From: Chloroflexota bacterium
GTDB taxonomy: Bacteria; Chloroflexota; UBA5177; JANWHV01
NCBI GenBank assembly: GCA_025450375.1
Contig: JANWHO010000193.1
Coordinates: 1-8,866, forward strand
Length of the DNA stretch: 8,866 nucleotides
Direction: 5' to 3'
This document shows positions 1 to 6,048 of the stretch, piece by piece. The position numbers and the translations under genes were made by a program. Positions within the stretch are counted from its first letter, which is position 1; the number at the start of each line of letters is the position of its first letter. A model generated the notes under the pieces. That model worked only from the letters and a program-made list of their open reading frames with translations, had not been told where the DNA came from and did no database searches.

Positions 1-282
1 CACCCCGAGCAGGCGGCTGAGTTTGAGCGCCGGTATCTGGAAGAGTACATGCCCTTGATTCGACGCCTCCCTGGGGTGACTGAGGTGACGACACAGCGCG
101 TGGTTGGCGCCCCGCTCGGAGACCCGGCGTATACGAGACTGGAAACCTGGCGCCTACGGGCCGGCACCAAACCCGAGACAGTGCTCGCCTCGGCCGAGTG
201 GCGGGTCGCCCAAGAGGTTCTCCAGTTCGCCAGAGGATTGGCTACCATGATGTACGTTGAGGAGGAGACGACGAGTGGCTGA
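1..282 (+). CDS. EthD-domain protein, 5'-truncated
   Basis: The frame is open from the first base of the window, so the N-terminus lies outside; 93 residues remain. The visible part begins HPEQAAEFERRYLEEYMPLI and runs on into RRLPGVTEV, which matches the EthD/dimeric alpha-beta barrel pattern in which a His-Pro and an acidic Tyr-rich helix precede 'H/MPL...LPG'. The C-terminal part (SAEWRVAQEVLQFARGLATM) fits the second EthD helix and last strand. Family members are small (about 100 residues), probably dimeric, and occur beside genes for breakdown of ethers, aromatics and polyketide-like compounds; their chemistry is mostly undefined. The stop codon overlaps the start of the enoyl-CoA hydratase by 8 bases, implying translational coupling and a role in the same pathway. 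The family call is fairly sure; the reaction is unknown. Confidence 0.75.
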   Translation, partial: HPEQAAEFERRYLEEYMPLIRRLPGVTEVTTQRVVGAPLGDPAYTRLETWRLRAGTKPETVLASAEWRVAQEVLQFARGLATMMYVEEETTSG

Positions 283-1054
283 ACCATTTCAGCATATTTT
301 GGTCGAAGCCAAGACCGGGTACGCGGTGGTTCAATTGAATCGTCCGAAGGTGCTCAACGCCCTGAACAGCGCCCTGATCGGGGAGATGATAGCCGCCCTG
401 GAGGCCCTGGACGCCGATCCTGCCTGCCGCTGCGCCGTGATTACGGGAAACGAGCGAGCCTTCGCCGCCGGGGCCGACATCGGCGAAATGGCCGGCGCGG
501 AAGCGATTCCTTTCCTGCTGAACGACCAATTCGCCCAGTGGGATCGCTTCCGCAAAATCCATATGCCCTTGATCGCGGCGGTGAGCGGCTTCGCGCTCGG
601 CGGCGGCTGCGAACTTGCCATGAACTGCGACCTGATCATCGCCTCCGAGACGGCCCAGTTCGGCCAGCCTGAAATCAACCTGGGAATCATGCCCGGAGCC
701 GGCGGCACCCAGCGCCTGACCCGCGCGGTCGGCAAGGCGCGAGCCATGGAAATGATCCTCACCGGCGCCCCGATCACGGCCCAGGAGGCCCTGGACGCGG
801 GGTTGATCAACCGAGTGGTGCCGGTTGAGTTGTATCTGCGAGAGGCCGAGGCGCTGGCCGCCCGGATCGCGGCCAAAGCGCCGGTCGCGGTCCGCCTGGC
901 TAAGGAGGCGGTGCTCAAGGCCCTGGATGCCTCGATCGCGGACGGGATCGATTTCGAGCGGAAGAATTTCTTTCTCCTCTTCGCCGGCTCCGACCAGAAG
1001 GAAGGCATGCGCGCCTTCCTGGAGAAACGCCAACCCCACTTCGAGGGGAGGTAG
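275..1054 (+). CDS. Enoyl-CoA hydratase (crotonase family, PaaF/EchA-like)
   Basis: This protein of 259 residues hydrates trans-2-enoyl-CoA to 3-hydroxyacyl-CoA in the cytosol. The crotonase fold covers the whole chain. The oxyanion-hole segments are AFAAGADIGEM (residues 62-72) and GFALGGGCELAM (105-116). Both catalytic glutamates of true hydratases are present: Glu113 in GGGCE and Glu133 in GQPEINLGIMPGAGG, equivalent to Glu144 and Glu164 of rat mitochondrial crotonase. The C-terminus ends in the usual EGMRAFLEKRQPHFEGR. I chose the GTG at 275 because a strong Shine-Dalgarno (GAGGAGG, 259-265) lies just upstream; the in-frame TTG at 257 would add six residues (mostly Arg) and has no such site. 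It overlaps the EthD gene by 8 bases and is followed 21 bases later by the PaaG-like gene. In the paa pathway this would be the PaaF step, but the family is broad in substrate. Confidence 0.93.
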   Translation: MAEPFQHILVEAKTGYAVVQLNRPKVLNALNSALIGEMIAALEALDADPACRCAVITGNERAFAAGADIGEMAGAEAIPFLLNDQFAQWDRFRKIHMPLIAAVSGFALGGGCELAMNCDLIIASETAQFGQPEINLGIMPGAGGTQRLTRAVGKARAMEMILTGAPITAQEALDAGLINRVVPVELYLREAEALAARIAAKAPVAVRLAKEAVLKALDASIADGIDFERKNFFLLFAGSDQKEGMRAFLEKRQPHFEGR

Positions 1055-1056
1055 GA

Positions 1057-1070
1057 CCGGGCAACCCCGG
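1057..1070 (+). promoter_or_regulatory. Small hairpin between Shine-Dalgarno and paaG-like start
   Basis: The gap between the hydratase stop and the PaaG-like ATG contains CCGGG-CAAC-CCCGG, a 5-bp perfect stem with a four-base loop. The only strong Shine-Dalgarno sequence for the downstream gene is GGAGG at 1047-1051, 24 bases before the ATG at 1076. Folding of the hairpin would remove 14 bases and give an effective spacing of 10. A similar arrangement is known for a few phage genes; its use here is inference, and the stem may also be chance in GC-rich DNA. Confidence 0.35.
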
Positions 1071-1075
1071 CCCAA

Positions 1076-1870
1076 ATGCATATGGATGAGAATCAGGCTG
1101 TCTTGCTAACCGAACAGGTAGGCACTGTCCTAACCCTTACGCTCAATCGACCTGCTCGCTTCAATGCCCTCGACGACGACCTGAAGGATCGGCTTCTGGC
1201 AGCTCTACAAGCCGCATCTCGGGAACCCAGCGTCCGTTGTCTCGTCCTTACCGGGGCCGGGAAGGGATTCTGCGCCGGTCAGGATCTGAACCAAGGGGAT
1301 GATTTCCGGCCCGAGCAGGTGGGTGAGACGGTGCGGGGGAGCTACAACAAAATCGCCCGACTTCTCTACGGCATGGAGAAACCAATCATCGCCGCCGTGA
1401 ACGGGGTCGCGGCGGGCGCCGGAATGAGCCTGGCCCTTGCCTGCGACCTTCGCCTGCTGGGCGAGACATCCAGCCTCCGCCTGGCCTTCTCCAATATCGG
1501 CCTGATCCCGGATTGTGGGGCCACCTACAGCCTCACTCACCTGCTTCCTCGCGGACTTCTCCTGGAAATCGCCTACACCGGGCGGGCAATCGCGGCGCCC
1601 GAGGCGCTCCGCCTGGGCTTGGCGAACCGAGTAGTGCCGGATGCCGAGCTGCTTACCGAGACCACCGCCCTGGCCGCGAGCCTGGCCGCCCGTCCCACCC
1701 GCGCCCTGGGGCTGACCAAGCGGGCTTTCAACCGCTCGATGAACTCCACCCTGGAGGAAACGCTTGAGTACGAGGCGTACACACAGGAGATTGCCGCCAG
1801 CACGGCGGATTTTCAAGAGGGAGTCGCTGCTTTTCGCGCCAAGCGGCAGCCTCGATTCGAGGGTCGATAG
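1076..1870 (+). CDS. paaG: PaaG-like enoyl-CoA isomerase (crotonase family)
   Basis: This second crotonase of 264 residues is distinct from the first. It keeps the oxyanion-hole motifs GKGFCAGQDL (62-71) and NGVAAGAGMSLALACDL (109-125). The first catalytic Glu of hydratases is replaced by Met117 (GAGMS), and the second falls in FSNIGLIPDCGATYSL, where Asp146 occupies the position of the catalytic Asp of PaaG. Loss of both glutamates with a retained Asp is the mark of PaaG, which converts ring-1,2-epoxyphenylacetyl-CoA to oxepin-CoA and also shifts enoyl-CoA double bonds. The C-terminus (FQEGVAAFRAKRQPRFEGR) is typical. ATG codons at 1076 and 1082 are both possible starts; the only good Shine-Dalgarno (1047-1051) is unusually far upstream. 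The stop abuts the next ATG directly. The substrate could instead be another unsaturated acyl-CoA, because no ring epoxidase is in view. Confidence 0.82.
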   Translation: MHMDENQAVLLTEQVGTVLTLTLNRPARFNALDDDLKDRLLAALQAASREPSVRCLVLTGAGKGFCAGQDLNQGDDFRPEQVGETVRGSYNKIARLLYGMEKPIIAAVNGVAAGAGMSLALACDLRLLGETSSLRLAFSNIGLIPDCGATYSLTHLLPRGLLLEIAYTGRAIAAPEALRLGLANRVVPDAELLTETTALAASLAARPTRALGLTKRAFNRSMNSTLEETLEYEAYTQEIAASTADFQEGVAAFRAKRQPRFEGR

Positions 1871-2719
1871 ATGGTAAAGCTTGGCATCGCCGGCGCCCGC
1901 GGGGTCGGCGCCTCCCTGGCGCAACTCGCCCTCCAACGCGGACATCGAGTCGTCCTGTTTGACCAAAGCTCCGAGAATCTGAACGAGGCCCGCCAACGAA
2001 TTGCTCGCGTCCTCGAAGCCCCTCCGGTCGACGCCGAGAGCCCCGCGCGCGACCCCGGCTCCCTGCAACGGTTGGAGAGCGTGACCGAGATCGGCGGCCT
2101 CGCCGAAGCTGAGATCGTCATCGAAACCGTGGTGGACTCGCGTGAGAGCAAGCGGGCGGTGCTGTCCCGTTTGGCTGCCGCATGTCCCGAAACGGCTGTC
2201 GTGGTGACCACTACCGGTACCCTGAGCATTACCAATTTGGCGGCAATGATCGGCCACCCGGAACGGGTGATCGGGATTCACTTCCCTCGCCCGGTCGCGA
2301 GCACGGCAATCGCGGAAGTGGTGGCCGGCTTGAGAACCAACGAAAGCACGATCGCCCAGGCTCTGGCCCTGGTGCGTTCGTTGGATAAAACGCCAATCCA
2401 GGTAAAGAACCGGCCCGGTTTCCTGGTCAACCGCCTGGCCAATCTTTTCCGTCTGGAGGCGGTGCGGCTCCTTGAGGAAGAGGTTGCCGATTCGGTCACC
2501 GTTGATGCGCTGCTTACCGCCCTGGGCTTCAGTTCCGGCCCGCTGGCCCAGATGGACGCTCTTGGGGTGGATGCCTGCCTCGCCATGAGCCGGGCACTGT
2601 ACGAGGGAAACCTCGGTGAACCTCGCTACCAGCCTTCGCTGCTCCAGGCGGAGATGGTTGATGCCGGATTGAACGGCCGGAAGGCCGGAAAGGGGTTTCA
2701 TGAATACCCCGCGCGCTAG
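1871..2719 (+). CDS. 3-hydroxyacyl-CoA dehydrogenase family protein, altered NAD loop
   Basis: This protein of 282 residues has the full HAD layout: N-terminal Rossmann domain (about 1-185) and helical C-terminal domain (about 186-282). Members oxidise 3-hydroxyacyl-CoA to 3-oxoacyl-CoA with NAD+ (PaaH in phenylacetate breakdown). Conserved elements are AEIVIETVVDS (80-90), the catalytic His137 in RVIGIHFPRPV, Glu149 of the His-Glu pair, Asn187 in NRPGFLVNR, and the C-terminal signatures SSGPLAQMDALGVD and LNGRKAGKGFHEY. Departures from the family are clear. The glycine-rich loop reads G-A-R-G-V-G (8-13), with Arg10 where GxGxxG needs Gly; the usual SNTSS segment is TTTGT, with Gly116 at the substrate Ser; and HFFNP is HFPRP. 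The ATG follows the previous stop with no gap and has GAGGG (1858-1862) upstream. It overlaps the next, paralogous gene by 20 bases. The family is certain; NAD dependence and substrate are not. Confidence 0.87.
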   Translation: MVKLGIAGARGVGASLAQLALQRGHRVVLFDQSSENLNEARQRIARVLEAPPVDAESPARDPGSLQRLESVTEIGGLAEAEIVIETVVDSRESKRAVLSRLAAACPETAVVVTTTGTLSITNLAAMIGHPERVIGIHFPRPVASTAIAEVVAGLRTNESTIAQALALVRSLDKTPIQVKNRPGFLVNRLANLFRLEAVRLLEEEVADSVTVDALLTALGFSSGPLAQMDALGVDACLAMSRALYEGNLGEPRYQPSLLQAEMVDAGLNGRKAGKGFHEYPAR

Positions 2720-3542
2720 ACCCCGCCAAACGCCCTTTCGCGTCCTGGACAGCAAGCCGGGTGCTCTCGTGGCGGGCACCAGGGCCGAGATCGAGGCATT
2801 CACTCCCTATCTGCGCAAGGCGGGCGTGGAGGTGATCGGGTTCCCTATCGATCCGCTCCGCTTCGACTTTGAGGTGGAAGCTCTGGAGGGTAATCTCACT
2901 GCCCTGGCGGGCGGGGCAAATCTGGCCCTGATGTTGGCCGATGTGGTCGGGGATGACCGTTTACCTTTGATTAACTGTATTGATGAGGCCCTACCATCGT
3001 CCAGCCCGCTGCTGGTTTCCTGCATGCAGGCCGGGGCACAAGAGCAGGCGGCGATCTGCGAGCATCCCGAGCGGGTGGTCGGGATCGGTCCTCTGGGAGT
3101 GATGAGTGGCAAGCAGGTGATTGAGCTGGCGCCCGCCTTTACCACCAGTCAGGTCGTGGCGGATCGCGCCCGCGCCTTCCTGGCGAGCGGAGGCTTGCAG
3201 GTCTATCAAGTCGGTGACCACCCCGGCCTGGTGCTGGCCCGTGCCCTGCTGCCCGTGGTCAATGAGGCGGCCTTCGCCTTGACCGAGCGCGTGGCGACTG
3301 CCGAGGACATCGACACCGCGGTGACCCTGGGCGCTGGCTTTCCCTTCGGCCCCCTAAGCTGGGCGGACGAAATCGGCATCGATAGGGTATTGCTCGGCCT
3401 CGAATACCTGGTCCAGGCAACCTATTCCGAGCGATACCGCCCTGCCCCCCTCCTGCGCCGCATGGCTCAGGCCGGCTGGACGGGGAAGGCGGCTGGACGC
3501 GGCTTCTTCACCTATGACGCGGGCGCTAAGGGATCACGCTGA
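2700..3542 (+). CDS. Degenerate 3-hydroxyacyl-CoA dehydrogenase paralogue, likely pseudo-enzyme
   Basis: This protein of 280 residues is colinear with its upstream neighbour and the HAD family. The N-terminal half has no GxGxxG loop and no 'VIEAV.E' motif; the matching stretch is LALMLADVVGDD (75-86). At the catalytic site, HPERVVGIGPLGV (122-134) places Gly130 where His should be, and HPGLVLARALLPVVNEA (174-190) places Ala180 where Asn should be; only the Glu (Glu142) survives. The C-terminal domain is close to consensus: DIDTAVTLGAGFPFGPLSWADEIGIDR, then [29 protein letters not shown]. Since that domain forms the dimer interface in HADs, this is probably an inactive or structural partner, perhaps of the preceding protein. 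The ATG lies inside the upstream gene (20-base overlap) behind GGAAAGGGG, which suggests coupled synthesis. The frame is intact, so it is not a decayed pseudogene. The 3' end overlaps the opposing DsbA-like gene. Confidence 0.83.
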   Translation: MNTPRARPRQTPFRVLDSKPGALVAGTRAEIEAFTPYLRKAGVEVIGFPIDPLRFDFEVEALEGNLTALAGGANLALMLADVVGDDRLPLINCIDEALPSSSPLLVSCMQAGAQEQAAICEHPERVVGIGPLGVMSGKQVIELAPAFTTSQVVADRARAFLASGGLQVYQVGDHPGLVLARALLPVVNEAAFALTERVATAEDIDTAVTLGAGFPFGPLSWADEIGIDRVLLGLEYLVQATYSERYRPAPLLRRMAQAGWTGKAAGRGFFTYDAGAKGSR

Positions 3543-4147
3543 CCGGCGGTCGTCAACAGGCGCTCGTACTCCGCGTAATCGACGATGCCCACAATCCCAT
3601 AGCCACGAGAGAGCCAGGTCGGCACCGCGACAATCCCCTGGGCCTGAGCATCGGTGCGCGACCGAGCCACGCGCTCCTTGTATGTCCCAGCACGCACTGC
3701 CGCCTCCATGCCGTCGCGCAGCCCGTACTCCTCCGCCACCTCAAGGATTGTGGCGAGGGCGCCGATGTCACGCTGGTCGCGGTAGAACGCATCAAACAGG
3801 GCCCCGTGCAGACTATCCACCGCGCCGGCATCGCCGGTAGTGCTACGCACATGCTCGACGGCGCATAGGGCGAGATTGCTGTTGAGCAGCCGCTCCCGGA
3901 TCCGCACGGTCAGCCCATACTGGTCCGCCAGCCGCTGGGCGCGGGCCGCTTCACCGCGCCGTACGAAGGCAGGATTTTGCGGCATTGCCCCCTTTGGCGG
4001 CAAGTAGTCAATCACCTCGAAAGGGAGCCAGGTTACGCTCAACGGGCGAGATTCCGCCAGGCGCACCACGATGGCGCGGGCAATGGCGCAGAAGGGACTG
4101 GCGAAGTCGTAATAGACAGTCAGTTCAAGTGGTCGGGCCTCGCTCAT
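3512..4147 (-). CDS. DsbA/FrnE-like thioredoxin-fold protein with SPFC active site
   Basis: This protein of 211 residues belongs to the DSBA-like thioredoxin fold group (FrnE, 2-hydroxychromene-2-carboxylate isomerase and relatives). The first strand and active site read [19 protein letters not shown]: Ser17-Pro-Phe-Cys20 takes the place of the Cys-Pro-Trp-Cys of FrnE, so the nucleophilic Cys is missing. A helical insert follows, with [15 protein letters not shown] typical of the family, then [23 protein letters not shown], and the cis-proline loop IVAVPTWL (Pro176). There is no signal peptide, so it is cytosolic. Its ATG overlaps the TGA of lipA (ATGA, 4144-4147), a strong sign of coupling. 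A CxxC oxidoreductase role is doubtful; a single-Cys thiol enzyme or a glutathione/CoA-linked isomerase of the chromene-isomerase type are alternatives. The 3' end overlaps the opposing HAD gene by 31 bases. Confidence 0.82.
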   Translation of the reverse strand: MSEARPLELTVYYDFASPFCAIARAIVVRLAESRPLSVTWLPFEVIDYLPPKGAMPQNPAFVRRGEAARAQRLADQYGLTVRIRERLLNSNLALCAVEHVRSTTGDAGAVDSLHGALFDAFYRDQRDIGALATILEVAEEYGLRDGMEAAVRAGTYKERVARSRTDAQAQGIVAVPTWLSRGYGIVGIVDYAEYERLLTTAGQRDPLAPAS

Positions 4148-5034
4148 GCATCACCAGGTACGAGAGCGGCGTGCTCGTGTGCATGGTAGGAGCTACGCAC
4201 CAGCGGCCCGGATTCCACATGGGTAAAGCCAAGGCTCATCCCGAAATCGCGCCATTCTTGAAACTCGTTCGGTGGGACAAAACGGTCCACGGCAAGGTGC
4301 TTCATGCTTGGTCGGAGGTACTGGCCAATGGTGATAATATCCACCCGCGACTCCCGTAAATCCCGCAGCGCGTCCTGAATTTCGTGTGCCTGCTCCCCCA
4401 GACCGAGCATGATCCCCGATTTGGTGAGCTTCCGCGGCGCCAACTCCTTGGCCCGGCGGAGCACCTGAAGCGACCTTCGATATTGGGCCCGCCGGCGCAC
4501 CCGCCTGGTGAGCCGCTCCACGGTTTCCAGATTGTGGTTCAGAATATCGGGACCAGCCGCCAAAACGTTCCCGAGCGACTCCTCGACCCCCTCGAAGTCC
4601 GGGATCAACACCTCAATGGTACAGCCGGGATTGGCTGCCCGAACCTTCCGAATGGTGGCCGCGAACACCGCCGACCCTCCATCCGCCAAATCGTCACGAT
4701 TCACGGAGGTGATCACTACATGGCGGAGGCCCATCCGCTGGACCGCCACGGCCACCCGTCCCGGTTCGTGGAGATCCAAGCCCACTGGTTTTCCGCTGGT
4801 CACGGCGCAAAAGCCACAGGCCCGCGTACAGACGTCCCCGAGGATCATGAAAGTAGCAGTCCGGTGTTCCCAGCACTCACCAATATTCGGACAGCGAGCC
4901 TCCTCGCAGACCGTGTGCAACGACTGCTCCCGCATGATCGTCTTTAACTCAGAATAATTGGGTCCACCGGGGACTCGTACCTTGAGCCACTCCGGCCGAC
5001 GGGCCGGGGTGATCGGGGCCGTGCTGTCTATCAC
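4144..5034 (-). CDS. lipA: Lipoyl synthase LipA
   Basis: A radical SAM enzyme of 296 residues that inserts two sulfurs into protein-bound octanoyl chains, making the lipoyl cofactor of 2-oxoacid dehydrogenases and the glycine-cleavage H protein. All diagnostic motifs are present. The auxiliary 4Fe-4S ligands are [12 protein letters not shown] (Cys43, Cys48, Cys54); the radical SAM cluster is CTRACGFC (Cys69, Cys73, Cys76); and the C-terminal RSSYHA (from residue 280) carries the serine that ligates the auxiliary cluster. Other family signatures are [29 protein letters not shown] and [12 protein letters not shown] chose the GTG at 5034 because AGAGGA lies seven bases upstream; an in-frame TTG at 5052 would add six residues (LEEDDS) but has no ribosome site. 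Neither lipB nor lplA is nearby. It lies 75 bases after proline dehydrogenase and is coupled to the DsbA-like gene. Confidence 0.96.
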   Translation of the reverse strand: MIDSTAPITPARRPEWLKVRVPGGPNYSELKTIMREQSLHTVCEEARCPNIGECWEHRTATFMILGDVCTRACGFCAVTSGKPVGLDLHEPGRVAVAVQRMGLRHVVITSVNRDDLADGGSAVFAATIRKVRAANPGCTIEVLIPDFEGVEESLGNVLAAGPDILNHNLETVERLTRRVRRRAQYRRSLQVLRRAKELAPRKLTKSGIMLGLGEQAHEIQDALRDLRESRVDIITIGQYLRPSMKHLAVDRFVPPNEFQEWRDFGMSLGFTHVESGPLVRSSYHAHEHAALVPGDA

Positions 5035-5081
5035 TGAATCATCCTCTTCCAATCAGGTACTTACACCGATCAGCATAGCAA

Positions 5082-5099
5082 GGGCGGAACATGCCGCCC
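5082..5099 (-). repeat. Perfect inverted repeat between proline dehydrogenase and lipA
   Basis: In the short gap after the proline dehydrogenase stop there is GGGCGG-CATGTT-CCGCCC on the minus strand, a perfect 6-bp GC stem with a six-base loop. It is followed by TTGCTATG rather than a run of T, so a strong intrinsic terminator is unlikely. It could be a weak attenuator or processing hairpin separating glcEF-PRODH from lipA, or an operator. The stem is directly visible; its role is not established. Confidence 0.4.
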
Positions 5100-5109
5100 A
5101 TTCGGAGCA

Positions 5110-6048
5110 TCACCTGGGTGACCGGCCCTCACGGATCAAATTCCCAACCACGAACCACAGATTCGCGGGACGCTCGGCCAGTCTCCGCGTAAGGTAAGGA
5201 TACCACTGCGAGCCATAGGGTAAGTAGATCCGTACCCGATAGCCGGCGCGCGCAAGCTGCTCCTGCAAATCCCGCCGTACCCCGTAGAGCATCTGGAACT
5301 CAAACCGATCGGCACCGATTCCATGTGTGCGCGCGAATTCCCGCGCGTGCTCGATAATCGCGGGATCGTGGGTGGCGATCGCCGGCTGGGCATCGTGGCG
5401 CAAAAGGTACTCCATCAAGCGGACGAAGTTACGATCGGTGTCGCGTTTCCGCCGATAGGCGATATGCGGCGGCTCACTATAGGCGCCTTTGCAGAGACGA
5501 ACCCGCCCGCCCAACCGCGTCACCGCTTCGACATCGGCGCGTGTGCGGTAGAGACAAGCTTGTAAGACAATGCCCACATTGTCGAACTGGGGCCGGAGCT
5601 CGCTAAACACCTCGATGATCGCCGACGTATAGCTCGAACCCTCCATGTCCAACCGCACGAACGCCTTGAGATCACGGGCCCGTTCAAGCAGACGAACCGC
5701 GTTGCCGACGGCAATGTGCCTGCCCACGTCCAGACCCAGTTGGGTGAGCTTGACTGAAAAATATGGGTCCAGGCCACGGGAAGAGACTGCCTCCAGGACG
5801 CGAAGCGCCTCGCACGTGGCGGCGTCCGCCTCTTCCTCGGAGCTCGTGTTTTCACCCAGGTAGGCCATGGCCACCGTGAATCCCGCGTCGTTCAGCGATC
5901 CCGCCGCCTCCATCGCCTCGTCCAGCGTTTCCCCCGCCACGAAGCGCCGCACCAATCCTCGGGCGATCGGTGAGTTGGTGACGGCGGCGGCCACCGTGGG
6001 CTGATTGGCGGCAGCGAGAATCAAGTGGCTGAACAGGCTACCGGCCAT
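5110..6048 (-). CDS. Proline dehydrogenase (monofunctional PRODH)
   Basis: A flavoenzyme of 312 residues that oxidises L-proline to pyrroline-5-carboxylate and passes electrons to quinone, probably at the inner face of the membrane. The beta8-alpha8 barrel motifs appear in order: VAMAYLGENTSS (59-70), PYFSVKLTQLGLD (95-107, Lys100), VRLDMEGSSYTS (131-142, Asp134), VLQACLYRT, RVRLCKGAYSEP (182-193, Arg185, Tyr190), AIATHD (224-228 region), FEFQMLYGVRRDLQ and the substrate-binding YPYLTRRLAERPANLW with Arg288 and Arg289, the pair that binds the proline carboxylate in Thermus PRODH. Its length matches the Thermus-type single enzyme (about 310), not bifunctional PutA. I preferred the ATG at 6048, which has GGGAGG just upstream; the ATG at 6063 would add MGGRG. 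It overlaps glcF by 11 bases. No pyrroline-5-carboxylate dehydrogenase is in the window. Confidence 0.94.
   Translation of the reverse strand: MAGSLFSHLILAAANQPTVAAAVTNSPIARGLVRRFVAGETLDEAMEAAGSLNDAGFTVAMAYLGENTSSEEEADAATCEALRVLEAVSSRGLDPYFSVKLTQLGLDVGRHIAVGNAVRLLERARDLKAFVRLDMEGSSYTSAIIEVFSELRPQFDNVGIVLQACLYRTRADVEAVTRLGGRVRLCKGAYSEPPHIAYRRKRDTDRNFVRLMEYLLRHDAQPAIATHDPAIIEHAREFARTHGIGADRFEFQMLYGVRRDLQEQLARAGYRVRIYLPYGSQWYPYLTRRLAERPANLWFVVGNLIREGRSPR

Noticed and set aside
242..1081. Open frame of 279 codons on the minus strand, opposite the enoyl-CoA hydratase
   Set aside because: It is the antisense shadow of a canonical crotonase gene, with biased composition and no family resemblance.
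1205..2803. Long open frame of 532 codons on the minus strand, opposite the PaaG-like and HAD genes
   Set aside because: It lies opposite well-supported family genes, is rich in Gly, Arg, Gln and His as expected for an antisense frame in GC-rich DNA, and shows no recognisable domain.
3541..3551. Palindrome GACCGGCGGTC just after the HAD paralogue stop
   Set aside because: The arms are separated by one base, so it cannot fold as a hairpin, and no T-run follows; it lies within DsbA-like coding sequence and is probably chance.
4384..4957. Plus-strand frames opposite lipA
   Set aside because: lipA carries every diagnostic motif on the minus strand; the plus-strand translations are low-information shadows.
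5053..5081. Possible -35/-10 promoter ahead of lipA on the minus strand
   Set aside because: TTGCTA followed by ACCTGA or TAAGTA at near-correct spacing is too far from consensus to call.
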